64,000 nt of DNA from Styela clava (Eukaryota > Chordata > Ascidiacea > Stolidobranchia > Styelidae). Shown piece after piece: positions 1 to 10,522 of the stretch (its first letter is position 1; every line of letters begins with the position of its first letter). The position numbers were made by a program, and so were the translations under genes. The DNA lies in NCBI RefSeq assembly GCF_964204865.1, contig NC_135259.1, positions 2,852,001 through 2,916,000 on the forward strand, written 5' to 3'. The notes beneath the pieces are model-generated. The model was not told the origin of the DNA. It worked only from the letters and a program-made list of their open reading frames with translations, and did no database searches.

Positions 1-287
1 ATGGGGCAGTGTAAAAGTGCCTTAATGTGGTTGAAAGCTGATCGAAAAATAAAACACTATCAGAGTGGAATTCCCTCCAAATTTTTTGGAACCGTAAAAT
101 AATTTGCGCATTATCCTAAACATTTTTGGTAATTCATATGCGTGTTTTCGTACTTTAAGTACATAAAATCGAGTGCCATGAAAAGTCCCTGATATAAGTG
201 CTGCATAAGTAAAGCCCAAAACTACGCCAACACCAACAGAAGCTTATAAGATTTGTTTCAGAAGTTTCTTATAGATACAAACATTGA

Positions 288-904
288 TCAAATATCTGTG
301 ACCCACTCTCTTCTGTTCCGCGATAAAAATATAATTTTTGACCCTTTCATTGAAAAAGGTTCGCCATCCCTGTGATAGAGTAAACTAAATAGGATTGAGT
401 TTTTTTTTTGCAGAAAATTGGTTCGCGATTCGACTTGTCTATCCTGTGTTCGTGAGAAGTGACAGGCATTGAAATCAGCATAGGCAAAAAATCGGATCAT
501 TTGGACGAAAGCTTTCATTTGAATATCTGTAAAAAATGTCCTCTCGTTAAGGTACATTAATTTGATCGTCTAATTGCCTCTATTAAAATCAATTTACCCA
601 ATTTTCACTTCACGAATATCATTCTAATTTTTGAATACTCACCTAGAGAAGAAGCTCAGAGTTGCAAATATGGCAGGTTAATCATGGTCATATTAATTCG
701 AATTAGTATTACGATTGGCAGGAATTCGTTAAACCTGCAACGGTGGCTATCTTGATGAATTTTTTGTTTCAGTCAATCAGGTCGGCTACAAGCAATGTTT
801 CAGTCACTCAGTTATAACGTCAGTTATATAACTTGTCGTTTTGAATAAGAGAATAATATTCGATTGATTTTTTTCGAGTTACCCTAATATTATTGCCTAA
901 TTTT
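288..904. repeat. Partial copy of the tandem duplicated unit (distal part)
   Basis: This stretch is clearly similar by eye to 6590-6870 plus 7808-7870, and to 12480-13020. All three share a segment around a GACAGG/GGCAAAAAAT core, then an AATATCTGT segment, then the 'ATCTTGAT...TTTTGTTTCAGTCAAT' and 'TATAACGT(C/T)AGTTAT' segments in the same order. In the two downstream copies it lies just after the DHRS11-like gene or pseudogene flank. It is therefore probably the end of a further unit whose gene copy lies upstream of the window. I see no coding potential in it. Confidence 0.6.
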
Positions 905-1342
905 CAGGCTTGTCCATGAGAATTGGAAACGTCCTATGGGATGGGACAGCACACATTTGTATTTTCCATGGGACACGAAATACCGTGTGATTTTGGTGGA
1001 AATGATGCTAAAACATTTCGTTATGAACCTCGTGTCCATATATTTGAGCATAACTCTCTTGTTAGTTATAAAGAGCAAAATATATTCAGCATTAACAATA
1101 TACTTCGTGAAGGGGCTGATAGACACATGTATATATAATAGTTATGGGTATTAAAGTTAATAAAGTCGGTAAATTTTGTTATTTGCATGTCTTTTCGCAC
1201 ATGTAGTCTTATTTACTAGACGCAAAACCTAAATTTAACATTTTATTTAATTGTATTCCAATGGGAATCCCATGAGATAGGATGGGTCATGCATGAATTG
1301 TTATGGGATGGGACAGAAAAATATGTCCCATAGACAAGCCTG
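905..1342. mobile_element. Non-autonomous hAT-type element, CAGGCTTGTCC family (copy A, 438 bp)
   Basis: The element starts CAGGCTTGTC and ends GACAAGCCTG, giving terminal inverted repeats of about 10-11 bp. Flanks are ctaatttt (897-904) and ataatttt (1343-1350), an 8-bp target duplication with one mismatch, as hAT transposases produce. The interior is rich in ATGGGATGGGACA-type words that recur in inverted form at the other end. A second copy in the opposite orientation lies at 19385-19823. It has no transposase ORF, so it would need enzyme in trans. Confidence 0.8.
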
Positions 1343-2384
1343 ATAATTTTATCCCCTATTCGCCTCAAAATATTCTGCACATCTTTCACTCCAGTCTGAA
1401 AGTGATTTTTATATATGTTTTAACCAATATTAGTCAGAAAATTGAGACATTGAAAAATGAGAATAAAGTTGTTGAGTTTGTTATTTAGTTTATCCGTTCT
1501 GGCTTCTTTCGTTATGTCAAATTGAAGAACTTATACTCTTTCCAGCACCACGGAAAACGAAAATAGATATTAACAGTCAAGTGACGATTATGGCACGAAT
1601 CCTAGACTTGGGCTGGAACGCGTACACGTTGAGAGAGAGCCAAGTCGGTACTGGTTAAAAACCGCAGAACGTGTTCATCAATACATATAAATACAAATCT
1701 CCAGGAAACATCTGCGCAATGGGATTATATATTATCATAGCTCTGCGTTAGCAAATATTCAAATTTAATTTTGAATGTCTGAATCAAAAGTGTGAACTGT
1801 TCACGTTACCGGCATTTGGGTCTGACGGATAGTTGAGTCATTAGAAAGAAATTAATTATCATGCCCACTTACTCTTTACGAATTTTAATTCATATGATTC
1901 AGAATATCGTCAGAATAAGAGATAATTTCTATTTTTTAATTATTCCCATAAATGATTTAGTTTCCCATCTACCGACTTCATCATGCCTCGCATATAACCC
2001 CTGCTGTTCGTTTTCTCTAAGACTTCGATCATGCTCGCTTGTACCTTAATGTCTACATCGCGTGTTCTTAGCCGTTAACCCTTTTTTAGATAGAAACATA
2101 ATAAGATTTGGGGGCAAATTGTGTCATATGCTCAATACACATATATAAGTATGTACAAGGGTCCATGCCGATATATTTACCCGTGAAGTTGCTTCCATCG
2201 TGCATTCTAAAAACTTTAACCCTCTATTGTATCATTTTCATAATTTTCTGATTCTAAAAAGCCCTGTAATTTTTATTTAAAAAATGTTCTCGATTTCGAA
2301 ATTTCAAATTCAGTACCACAATCCAAACCAAAAAGTTAAAACGTTGCTGACGACTAGCTCAGTCTAAGAGCGCATTTATGGATA
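1343..2384. other. Non-coding stretch with a duplicated AT-rich block
   Basis: No coding signal is visible. Positions 1410-1730 resemble 2385-2700: both carry the words 'ATAGATATTAACAGTCAAGTGA' (given here only as the shared landmark around 1564 and 2498), then a GGAACRCGTACAC word, then ATCAATACAT...ATACAAATC. This looks like a short tandem duplication just upstream of the larger duplicated unit. The remainder (1731-2384) shows nothing I can name. Confidence 0.4.
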
Positions 2385-3144
2385 TTTGAACCGATATCAG
2401 TAAGAAAATTGCAGATATAAAGTTATTGAGTTCGCTATATTCAATTCTTCTGATCTGGCTTCGTTATGTTAGCAGCACCACGGATAAGGCAAATAGATAT
2501 TAACAGTCAAGTGACGATTATGGCACGAACCATAAGTACCGTATAAACGTCTATTGCAGAGAAATGGTATTATTATTGAATTTAGGAGGTGGAACACGTA
2601 CACAGTGAAAGTGAACTATATTTTTACCGGATAAACCGCACAACGTGTTAATCAATACATGCAGATACAAATCGCCGGGAAACCGTTATGCCGTTGCCTG
2701 ATGCCTTATGCCCATCATAAACTGCGTCTCATCAATGAAGAAATGTACTTTCTTTTGGTTTCATCGAAAATGTTTAAAACTAATGCATAGAGTGAATGTA
2801 CAGTTCCACGTATTCTTCCTCCTTCTAAACTTACACCCTCTAATTCGAGAGATACCTTCTCTTGATTATAAAATGGAATTCATTGCAAAATTAGAGTTTG
2901 GCGCACGGAGTTTTCTCGAAAAAGACATCCAGACCAAATAACATTATAAGTGCGATGAAGAGGTGTTATTGCTACATCGCCCAATGTGATCACAAAAACT
3001 TCACATTCATTCGTTCGTCGCTGGTATGAGAATTAGACAAATTTGAAACTGACATTTGTGATTAAGCTATGTAATTCATAATCATAACAAAAACAAATGC
3101 CTATGAAATTAATTAAGGCGAAATCGAAAATCATATAAATAAAT

Positions 3145-3912
3145 TTACGTTTTCTGTTCTACAGGTTTGACATGAATATCACAAACATTAACTCTTGCAG
3201 GAGCACTCAGAGCATAAATTACAGCCTCTGCAATGTCTTCAGATGTTAAACACTGTATGGACGAATAGGTTTTTTTCGCTTGCTCTGGTGTTTTATGGTA
3301 CATTCTGTACGAAAATTCCGTTTCAACCAGGCCTGGTGAAATGCAAGAAACCCTGATATGCGAATCCTTTGCTAACAGCTCATTTCGAAGCCCATGACCA
3401 AGAGCTGTGACGGCATGTTTTGTGGCGCTGTAGAAATGTCCATTTGAATAATTGCTGGGTACTCTGTGTCCGGACATGCTGTTTAAATGTATCACGTGAC
3501 CATCGTCAACTCCACCCTCTTCCATGAGTTTAACTGCTTCGCGAGTACATAAGCACAATCCTAATATGTTGGTAGAAATCATGGAATTCCATTCCGCGAG
3601 AGTACCAGAAAGCAGTGGTGCAGGGTGAGAGAGGCCTGCGTTATTAATGCAAACATGTAGAACACCGTATTTCTCTTTGATTTTACAAAACATGTCAATA
3701 ACTTCTTTTTCTGAAGTCACATCACATCGCAATGGTAGTACTTCACCGGGCCCCTTCTCATTCCAAGTCCTTGACGATTCTTCAAGCTTTTGTAAATTTC
3801 GCGCGCACGCTACTACTTTCATTCCATATTTCACCAAGCTTTCAACGGTGGCTTTGCCAATCCCAGAAGACGCTCCAGTAACTAACGCTATTTTGCCTAA
3901 CCACCTTTCCAT
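3145..3912 (-). CDS. DHRS11: DHRS11-like short-chain dehydrogenase/reductase (255 aa, intronless)
   Basis: This is a classical SDR expected to reduce carbonyl or ketosteroid substrates with NADP(H) in the cytosol. The reading frame starts MERW, as vertebrate DHRS11 does, and its length (255 aa) is close to the family's usual length of about 260. The Rossmann cofactor motif TGASSGIG is at residues 12-19, NNAG at 90-93, the structural Asn at 115, the catalytic Ser at 145 or 147 (LNSMSGH), and the Tyr/Lys pair in YSATK at 161 and 165. ISPG follows at 191-194. The C-terminal segment SEDIAEAVIYALS is typical of DHRS11. The whole protein is in one exon, unlike the multi-exon vertebrate gene, so intron loss or retroposition is possible. 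All catalytic residues are present, so it is probably functional. A decayed paralogue lies at 8137-8778. Substrate is inferred from the family only. Confidence 0.93.
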   Translation of the reverse strand: MERWLGKIALVTGASSGIGKATVESLVKYGMKVVACARNLQKLEESSRTWNEKGPGEVLPLRCDVTSEKEVIDMFCKIKEKYGVLHVCINNAGLSHPAPLLSGTLAEWNSMISTNILGLCLCTREAVKLMEEGGVDDGHVIHLNSMSGHRVPSNYSNGHFYSATKHAVTALGHGLRNELLAKDSHIRVSCISPGLVETEFSYRMYHKTPEQAKKTYSSIQCLTSEDIAEAVIYALSAPARVNVCDIHVKPVEQKT

Positions 3913-6872
3913 TATTGGACCGTTTGCAGACTATACGCGGCGACCACCAAATACAACTATGGCAGTGTAAATGTTTGCAACTGTTTGCGAGTAACGCGTT
4001 TTTTTGTAACGGTTTGTTACGGAGCTCAAAATGAACTATATTTAGGGTGATGGATAGGTGATAGCTTGATAGAGTCCAATATTTTTTCAATAAAAGGCAA
4101 TGAATAGTAAAGTGTCCACTGTTTTCGTGAATGAGCAAACAGCAAGGCAACCATAAACATGATCATAAAAATGTGACCACATGAACAGAATTTTTTCATT
4201 CGTATTGAATACAAAATTGTAGTTATATGCAACATAACTATGCAAATCATACGCGAACGATATGAGTCGATTATTTTCTCGACGAAACTTTGGTGGAAAT
4301 TTCGACAGTGAAATAGCCATACTATCACAACCAAGAAATGGTGGCAAATGTTTTTAATTACACCGAATATCCCGTGGTCAAGATTCGATGAATGAATTGC
4401 CAACTGCAGTGGCGTATCTGGGTTATTGCAGCCATGTGCGTCGATTTGAAAGGGGCGCAAAAAGCCCGAAAAAATTTATCGGTAAAAGTTCAAATAAAAT
4501 TCTTCTAGCTTGGAAATAATAACAACGTGCAAATATCACAATTTAACAACAGTCGTTAAAAATTAAAAAGTGAGATCAATAATATAGATTCTCAAAAAGA
4601 GTTGCGTATTTTATTTAGTTCATCTCAAGTATTGATGTTATATCGATCCATAGTTAGAACTTCATAATTAACGGCAATATTTTCTGAACGCGACAGAAGT
4701 TCACCAATGTTTTGAAATAACACCTAAATCTTGACCTTTTCTATTTCCAAATTAACATTTGATTAATTGTGACATGTCATTTAAAGCTATGTAAGTAAAA
4801 AAGATCATTGAAACTTCAATATCTCAGAAGGTTAGTAGGCTGGTGTAATTGGTTCATAGTTGTGGACATCGGGACCCTTTATTTCGATTGAATTCTTCCA
4901 CGGTATATAAGAGAGCTTTACTGAAATTTTGTTGTTACCTTAGCGCCAGTAAAGAAAACTGCTACGTCGACCTCCTGTAAATGTGCGCTCGAAAGCAATT
5001 TATCTCTTTGGAGAACTCTTGAAAAGTGTGTAAATATAATAATCCAAACATGAAAACATTCTTTGTTTTTCGAAACAAACACTCAAATTGAGTCAATTTC
5101 ACTGAAATTCTAGTAATGGACATTATGACGAAAGATATGTGCGTAGGATGTTTTATAGCTGTATTTGTATAATTTCTGTCATTAAAAGTAGTTAGAGGTA
5201 AATTTGCTAAATTCTGTTCTACATGTGTCAGAACGAACCATGACCATCATTCTAGTTCTAATGTATTTGTGGATAGATTCTGCAAATACTATAATTTCTT
5301 AATATATATTCATTTACTATTCAGTTAAATTATTGCTCAAATATTTAATATGTTTTCGTATTCTAATCTTTGAGACGGCACTAAAGTAAACAGAACATTT
5401 TAATAAAACTTGTAACGAAATCATTATCGGTATTTAGCATTTATAGCATACATGAATAAACAGATAAACAAGAGGCAAACCTGTAAACATTCAAACCAAA
5501 TGAGTTTTGTCGGATTATGCTATATCCGCAAATGTTGTCAGAAACATGGCAAAATATTTTAATCAGGTCATTCTGAGTAGTTAGACTCGTAAAATTCGGT
5601 GTCGTTTACTCATCAGGCCACCAGACAAACTCTTAGAAGGTACATACTAGAACTAGCATCGATTCTGTTGTCAAACATTTCTTTTTTTCTATTTAATTAC
5701 TGGCCACCCTTTCATTGTACCCCGAATTGATGGGAACAAGCTTTCTAAGATTTTGTTTCTTTGTTGGCTGGATAAATGCAACGATCAATAATACGTCTAA
5801 TATATTATATATATATATATATACCTGATATTCTTATTTCTCGTACTTTCAAGTTCAAATACCTGTAATAATATTTCTATCCTCGATTTCTATATACCGA
5901 AGAGCAGAATATTATCCAGAATAAACTCGAACTTTCAGAGTACTGTGTCTACTTGGGAAAGACAGTAACACTGTATAATATACACTAGGGACAGGCTAAA
6001 GCAAGACAATAACAGCATGAAAGGTCACGACTTTGAGTACTGAATTAAATTAATATAAAATAGGCAAATATCACTACCGTATCATGTTTTTAGTTAGAGC
6101 TTATCACCTTTAAACGACTTCAAACCACAATAATAAACTACCCGATACTTTTCAACTTGCGTTGCATTGGGTATATTCAGCAGTCATTCGTGATTAAAAT
6201 AACACCGGATATCAGTTTAATGTCATTTACTGATCCGACGACCTAAAAATCGGTCATAGACATGGACTTGATGCTGAAGAAAGCTGTGCCCGACCAGCGG
6301 TTGCGTGACCTACACTAAGGAAACGAGGGGTTCATCATCCCTCTTGCGAATAATTATCCTAGGGGGCCCACGCTCGGTGGGGTCGATATTTTGAAGGCTA
6401 GGAATTGGAAAGGAATTCATTGATTCAAAATTTATTGCTGCACTAAATGCACTGGATTATCTGAATTATTTATCATTCAAACTATTTTGGGATTCTTTGC
6501 TATCGTCGACCCGTTAATTCAAAAAAAAAAATTAATTAGTAATGTTTTATTTATCGGCAATTATGCCATTGCGCTTCGCATAACAAAATTCGACTTGTCC
6601 CCACTGTGTTCATGAGAAATGACAGGTAATAAAAGCAGCGTAGGCAAAAAATGAGGTCATTTAAACGTTAGCTTCCGTAAGTAACTGTATCTGTAAGTAA
6701 CGCCTTCTGGTTAAAGTTGGCTTAATATAATCGTCTAATCGCTTTTATTAAATTTATTTTCCCCAATTTTCACCCTACGAATATTGTTGCAATTTTTAAA
6801 TACTCATATAGAGAAGACTTAGTTGGTAGGAATTATCTTGATAAATGTTTTGTTTCAGTCAATTAGTTAGAG
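3913..6872. other. Non-coding part of the duplicated unit
   Basis: The short ORFs on the minus strand at 3842-4460 are not conserved in the paralogous unit and show no domain. The stretch is mostly matched by 8780-12100 in the next unit. A TA microsatellite lies at 5801-5823. Around 6287-6400 there is a GC-richer block (GACCAGCGGTT ... AATAATTATCCT) related to the reverse complement of 46391-46540. Confidence 0.5.
6287..6400. repeat. Dispersed SINE-like repeat (copy 1)
   Basis: The words GACCAGCGGTT, a CATCATCCCTCTTGCG block and AATAATTATCCT appear in the same order in the reverse complement of 46391-46540. The corresponding place in the second duplicated unit (about 12330-12400) lacks it, which suggests insertion after duplication. 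A tRNA-derived origin is only a guess, based on the box-B-like word in the other copy. Confidence 0.35.
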
Positions 6873-7807
6873 CGGTGCTTCTCAACCTTTTTTGAATTGC
6901 GGCCCACTTCCACGGAGGGTTTTACTTCACGGCCCATCTTTTTTGACGTTTTTTTATCGGAGGCTAAAATAAGTCGGGGCGGGGTTTTTTCAAAACGAAT
7001 CGAATATATTCGAATATGAAAGTAAGTTCGAAGTTTTCGAATAATTCCGAGTAAGGCCACTTTTCGCCGTCAGTTGGTGTTTCGTTTTTGTGGAAAATCT
7101 TCAAGCGATTTTCTCCGCTTTTTCAGGTATTGTAATGACGATAAAATAGAATCGGCGCTTTGATTGGTTGTTATCTTCGGTGCGACTTTTATTATAGGAT
7201 GATTTTCTGTTTCGGTAAATATTCAAATCCATGACCAATATACCAGCATTTAAAATGTTGTAAGTATATTAATTTAATTTTGTTCAACGTAACTCATGGT
7301 TGCGCCGACTTACGAAAAAATATAGGAATTACTACTCTTATTTAAATACCACAGCAATCTGCGAACATAAAATGTGTGGCAAAGTGCCGATTATAGGTAA
7401 TTTTTGTGCTTACGAAAAAATAAAAGCAATACTACACTGAATTGCCGCTGTACTATGCGGACATAAAATGTGTGGTAAACTGTTCGATTATAATTAATTT
7501 GTGATTTGTATTTTCGCACTTACGAAAAAAAAGCATTACGTATATCTAACATACCACCATCGTATACTATAAATGACATGGATGGCAGCAGACGCATCCG
7601 ATAGTCACGCTCAAGCGCCTAAATAGATGGAATCGAATAATATCCACATTAAAAAAGCATTGATATCCTATAAAAATGACGAATTAATTCCAGAATTCTA
7701 ACACAAAATAAAGAAAAAATAGGAATATTTTGGCAGCGAGTTTGCTACCTACCATGAGATGCTTGGCGGCCCACCAGCGGGCGCGGACCCCCGGTTGAGA
7801 AGCGCTG
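6873..7807. mobile_element. Non-autonomous hAT-type element (935 bp) inserted in the duplicated unit
   Basis: The left end reads CGGTGCTTCTCAACC and the right end is the reverse complement of CAGCGCTTCTCAACC, a 15-bp terminal inverted repeat with two differences. This is the CAG..TTCTCAACC terminus typical of Charlie-like hAT elements. The flanks agttagag (6865-6872) and agttggag (7808-7815) are an 8-bp target duplication with one mismatch. The paralogous DNA at 288-904 and 12480-13020 runs straight through this site, giving an empty-site control. No transposase ORF is present. Confidence 0.85.
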
Positions 7808-7919
7808 AGTTGGAGGCAATGGTTTGGTCACTTGGATATAACGTTAGTTATATATTTGCAGAACTCGTTAATTTAAATAGACCGATATGGATATACGAGT
7901 ATAATGATTATTTTATTTA

Positions 7920-8136
7920 TGCTTGCGGTCGAACAGGTTCACAGTGAGAGTCTGTACTGGTACAAACCGCACAAAAGGTACATCAATACATATAGATACA
8001 AATCTCACGGAAACTATTGCCTGAAGCGGCATACCAGATACAAATTGTGTTTCATCGTAAAAGGATAAACGTATTTTGCAGACGCGTAATATTATTATAT
8101 TTGGGCTTGTGGTCGAACGCGTACACAGAGTCTGTA
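7920..8136. repeat. Dispersed unit replacing the 3' end of the DHRS11 pseudogene
   Basis: Two adjacent, related stretches begin GGTCGAAC(A/G)(G/C)GTACAC-like words at about 7926 and 8110, followed by GAGTCTGTACTGG and, in the first, ACAAACCGCACAA then ATCAATACATATAGATACAAATC. Related units occur at about 1611-1720 and 2587-2690. The pseudogene's homology to the intact gene stops abruptly where this unit begins, so the unit seems to mark the duplication breakpoint. Confidence 0.5.
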
Positions 8137-8778
8137 CTGGTGTTTTATGGTACATTCTGTACTAAAACTCCGTTTCAACCAGGCCTGGCGAAATACAGGA
8201 AACCCTGACATGCGAATTCTTTGCTAACAGCTCATTTCTAAGCCCGTGACCAAGAGCCGTGACGGCATGTTCCGTGGCGCTGTAGAAATGTCCATTGGGA
8301 TTATTATCGGATACTTCGTGTTCGGACATGCTGTTAATATGTTTCCCATGACCGTCGTCAACTCCACCGGCTTCCATGAGTTTAACTGCCTCGCGAATGC
8401 ATAAACACAATCCTAATATGATGGTAGAAATCATGAAATTCCATTCCGCAAGAGTACCAGAAAGCAGTGGTGCAGGGTGAGAGAGGCCTACGATATTAAT
8501 GCAAACATGCAGAACACCGTATTTCTCTTCAATTTTACAAAACATGTCAATAATTTCATTTTCTTACATCACATCGCACCGGTCACATCACATCGCAGCG
8601 GTAGTACTTCACCGGGCCCCTTCTCATTCAAAGTCCCTGAAAATTCTTCAAGCTTCGGTAAATTTTGTGCACACGCTACTACTTTCATTCCATATTTCAC
8701 CAAGCTTTCAACAGTGACTTCGCCAATCCCAGCAGACGTTTCAGTAACTAACGCTATTTTGCTTACCCACCTTTCCAT
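8137..8778 (-). pseudogene. DHRS11-like pseudogene (truncated, frameshifted)
   Basis: The copy is collinear with the intact gene at 3145-3912 and still begins MERW at 8778. It has three kinds of damage. A partly repeated CACATCACATCGCA word near 8565-8600, with local rearrangement, shifts the frame between residues of the Rossmann fold's third strand and MFCKI. An in-frame TAG (plus-strand 8162-8164) sits in what is EFSYR in the intact copy. The last roughly 46 codons are missing, replaced by an unrelated repeat. NNAG has become NIVG and YSATK has become YSATE, so the cofactor loop and catalytic Lys are also lost. It is non-functional as an enzyme. Confidence 0.92.
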
Positions 8779-8924
8779 TTATTGGACAGTCCACAGACTA
8801 CACACGGAGAGCGATAAATTTGAATCTGGTAGTGTAAATGCTTGTAGCTATCCGCGAGTAACGCACTTCATTTTCAACGGTTTGTTACCAAGTTGCAATA
8901 TTTAGCGTGACTGATGGGTTGTAT

Positions 8925-10522
8925 ATGGTGGCCCATCGTTGTCACGTGTAAAATTTAAAAAAAAATGAAAAAATAAAATGAAAAAGCGAAAATAAAAAAA
9001 TAGTTGTAAAAAAACATAAAAATAATTGAAAAAAAAAATTAAAAAAAAAATTGAAATTAAAAAAAAAATTGAAAAATAAAACAAAAAAAAAAAATTAAAA
9101 TTAAAAAAAAAAATTGAAAAAAAAAAAAAAAATTGAAAAAAAAAATTGGATAAAAAGGAAATAAAAAAGTTGACAACGTTGGTCCGCCTCGTGGCCCATC
9201 GTTGTCACGCGTTTTTATTTTTGGAAAATTTGATGCTGCTTGGGACCAACGTTGTCAGACTTAATCCTACACGCACAAATGTGTTTCCTGGGTTTCTAAC
9301 TCACTACTGATTTTCATGAGCAATATCCAATAAATTCAACATGAAAATGTTCTATAAATTCTCCATGCTACAAGTTCAACCACAAGCAATATATTTATAA
9401 TAATGATAAGAGAATATAGAATTGGATACGAAAATTTGTTTTTACGTGTAGAAGGTAATTTAATTGGAAAATGCTGCTTAACTGCTCAGACACTCGTGCG
9501 ATGCCGGTACGGTACCGTCTGACCGTACCGGTACCCATGCAATCACTCGTGAAAGAATGGGAGATACGGATAGTCTCGTAGAATATAGTCTACTGAAACA
9601 CTCTCTGCGCCTGCCCCATACCGTACAGCCGTAACGTACCGATCCAGACAAATGATAAATCGCCCGTGTTCCACCATTTATTTCAATCCATACCTCGACT
9701 CACTATATTCTACTAGAATCATGGTATGGATTGAAATAAATGGTTGAGCACTGGCGATTTATCTTTTGTCTGGATCGGTACGTTACGGCTGTACGGTATG
9801 GGGCAGGCTCAGAGAGTGTTTCAGTAGTCTATATTCTACGAGACTATCCGTATCTCCCATTCTTTCATGAGTGATTGTATGGCTACCGGTACGGTCAGAC
9901 GCAAAGCGACTATAACCGACTAGGGGTATTTGGTAAGATGGTACGGTACCGGCATCGCGAGTGTTCAGACAACTGAGTAGTTAAGCAGCATTCTCCAATT
10001 AAATTACCTTATACACGTAAAAACAAATTTTCCGAATTTTCGTATTCAATTCTATATTCTCTTATCATTATTATAAATATATTACTTCTTGTTGAACTTG
10101 TAGCATGGAGAATTTATAGAACATTTTCATATTGAATATTGCTCAAGAAAATCAGTAGTGAGTTTGAAACCCAGAGAACACATTTGTGCGCGTAGGATTA
10201 TGCCTGACAACGTTGGTCCCAAGCAGAAGCAAATTTTCTAAAAATAAAAACGCGTGACAACGATGGGCCACGAAGCGGACCATTGTTGTCAACCTTTTTA
10301 TTTTCTTTTTATTCAAGTTTTTTTTTTTAATTTTTTTTTTTTTTAATTTTTTTTTTTTGTTTTTTTTTTCGTTTTTATTTATTTATTTTTTTTTAATTTA
10401 AATTTTTTTTTTCATTTTTTTTTTAATTATTTTTATGTTTTTTTACAACAATTTTTTTTATTTTCGGTTTTTTATTTTATTTTTATTTTCAATTTTACGC
10501 GTGACAACGATGGGCCACCATA
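8925..10522. mobile_element. Giant palindromic foldback element (about 1.6 kb)
   Basis: Nearly the whole element is one inverted repeat: a left arm 8925-9694, a spacer of about 28 nt and a right arm 9723-10522. The termini read (T)ATGGTGGCCCATCG and its complement. The subterminal parts are long A-rich (left) and T-rich (right) tracts bounded by repeats of the terminal word GTGGCCCATCGTTGTCACG, which recurs internally at about 9191 and 10250, as in Foldback-type elements. The right arm has an extra 39-40 nt near 9901-9940. The flanks share gttgtat (8918-8924 and 10523-10529), a likely 7-bp target duplication. The paralogous sequence around 4050-4085 is uninterrupted. No protein is encoded. 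Confidence 0.88.

Larger units (their letters stand above)
2385..7850. repeat. Tandem segmental duplication, unit carrying the intact DHRS11-like gene
   Basis: Collinear matches to the next unit are visible by eye: 3279-4070 with 8137-8920 (gene and promoter side), 4090-4130 with 10555-10600, 4560-5700 with 11060-12100, 6080-6280 with 12170-12350, and 6590-6870 plus 7808-7870 with 12480-13020. Identity looks moderate, so the duplication is not recent. This unit was later interrupted by a 935-bp hAT-type element (6873-7807). It also contains a repeat near 6287-6400 that is absent from the other unit. Confidence 0.75.

Noticed and set aside
4026..4460. 144-codon minus-strand ORF upstream of DHRS11
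   Set aside because: It is not preserved in the paralogous duplicated unit and has random composition.
8950..9175. A-rich tract with an apparent F/Y-rich minus-strand ORF
   Set aside because: This is the subterminal homopolymer tract of the foldback element and mirrors the T-rich tract in the other arm.
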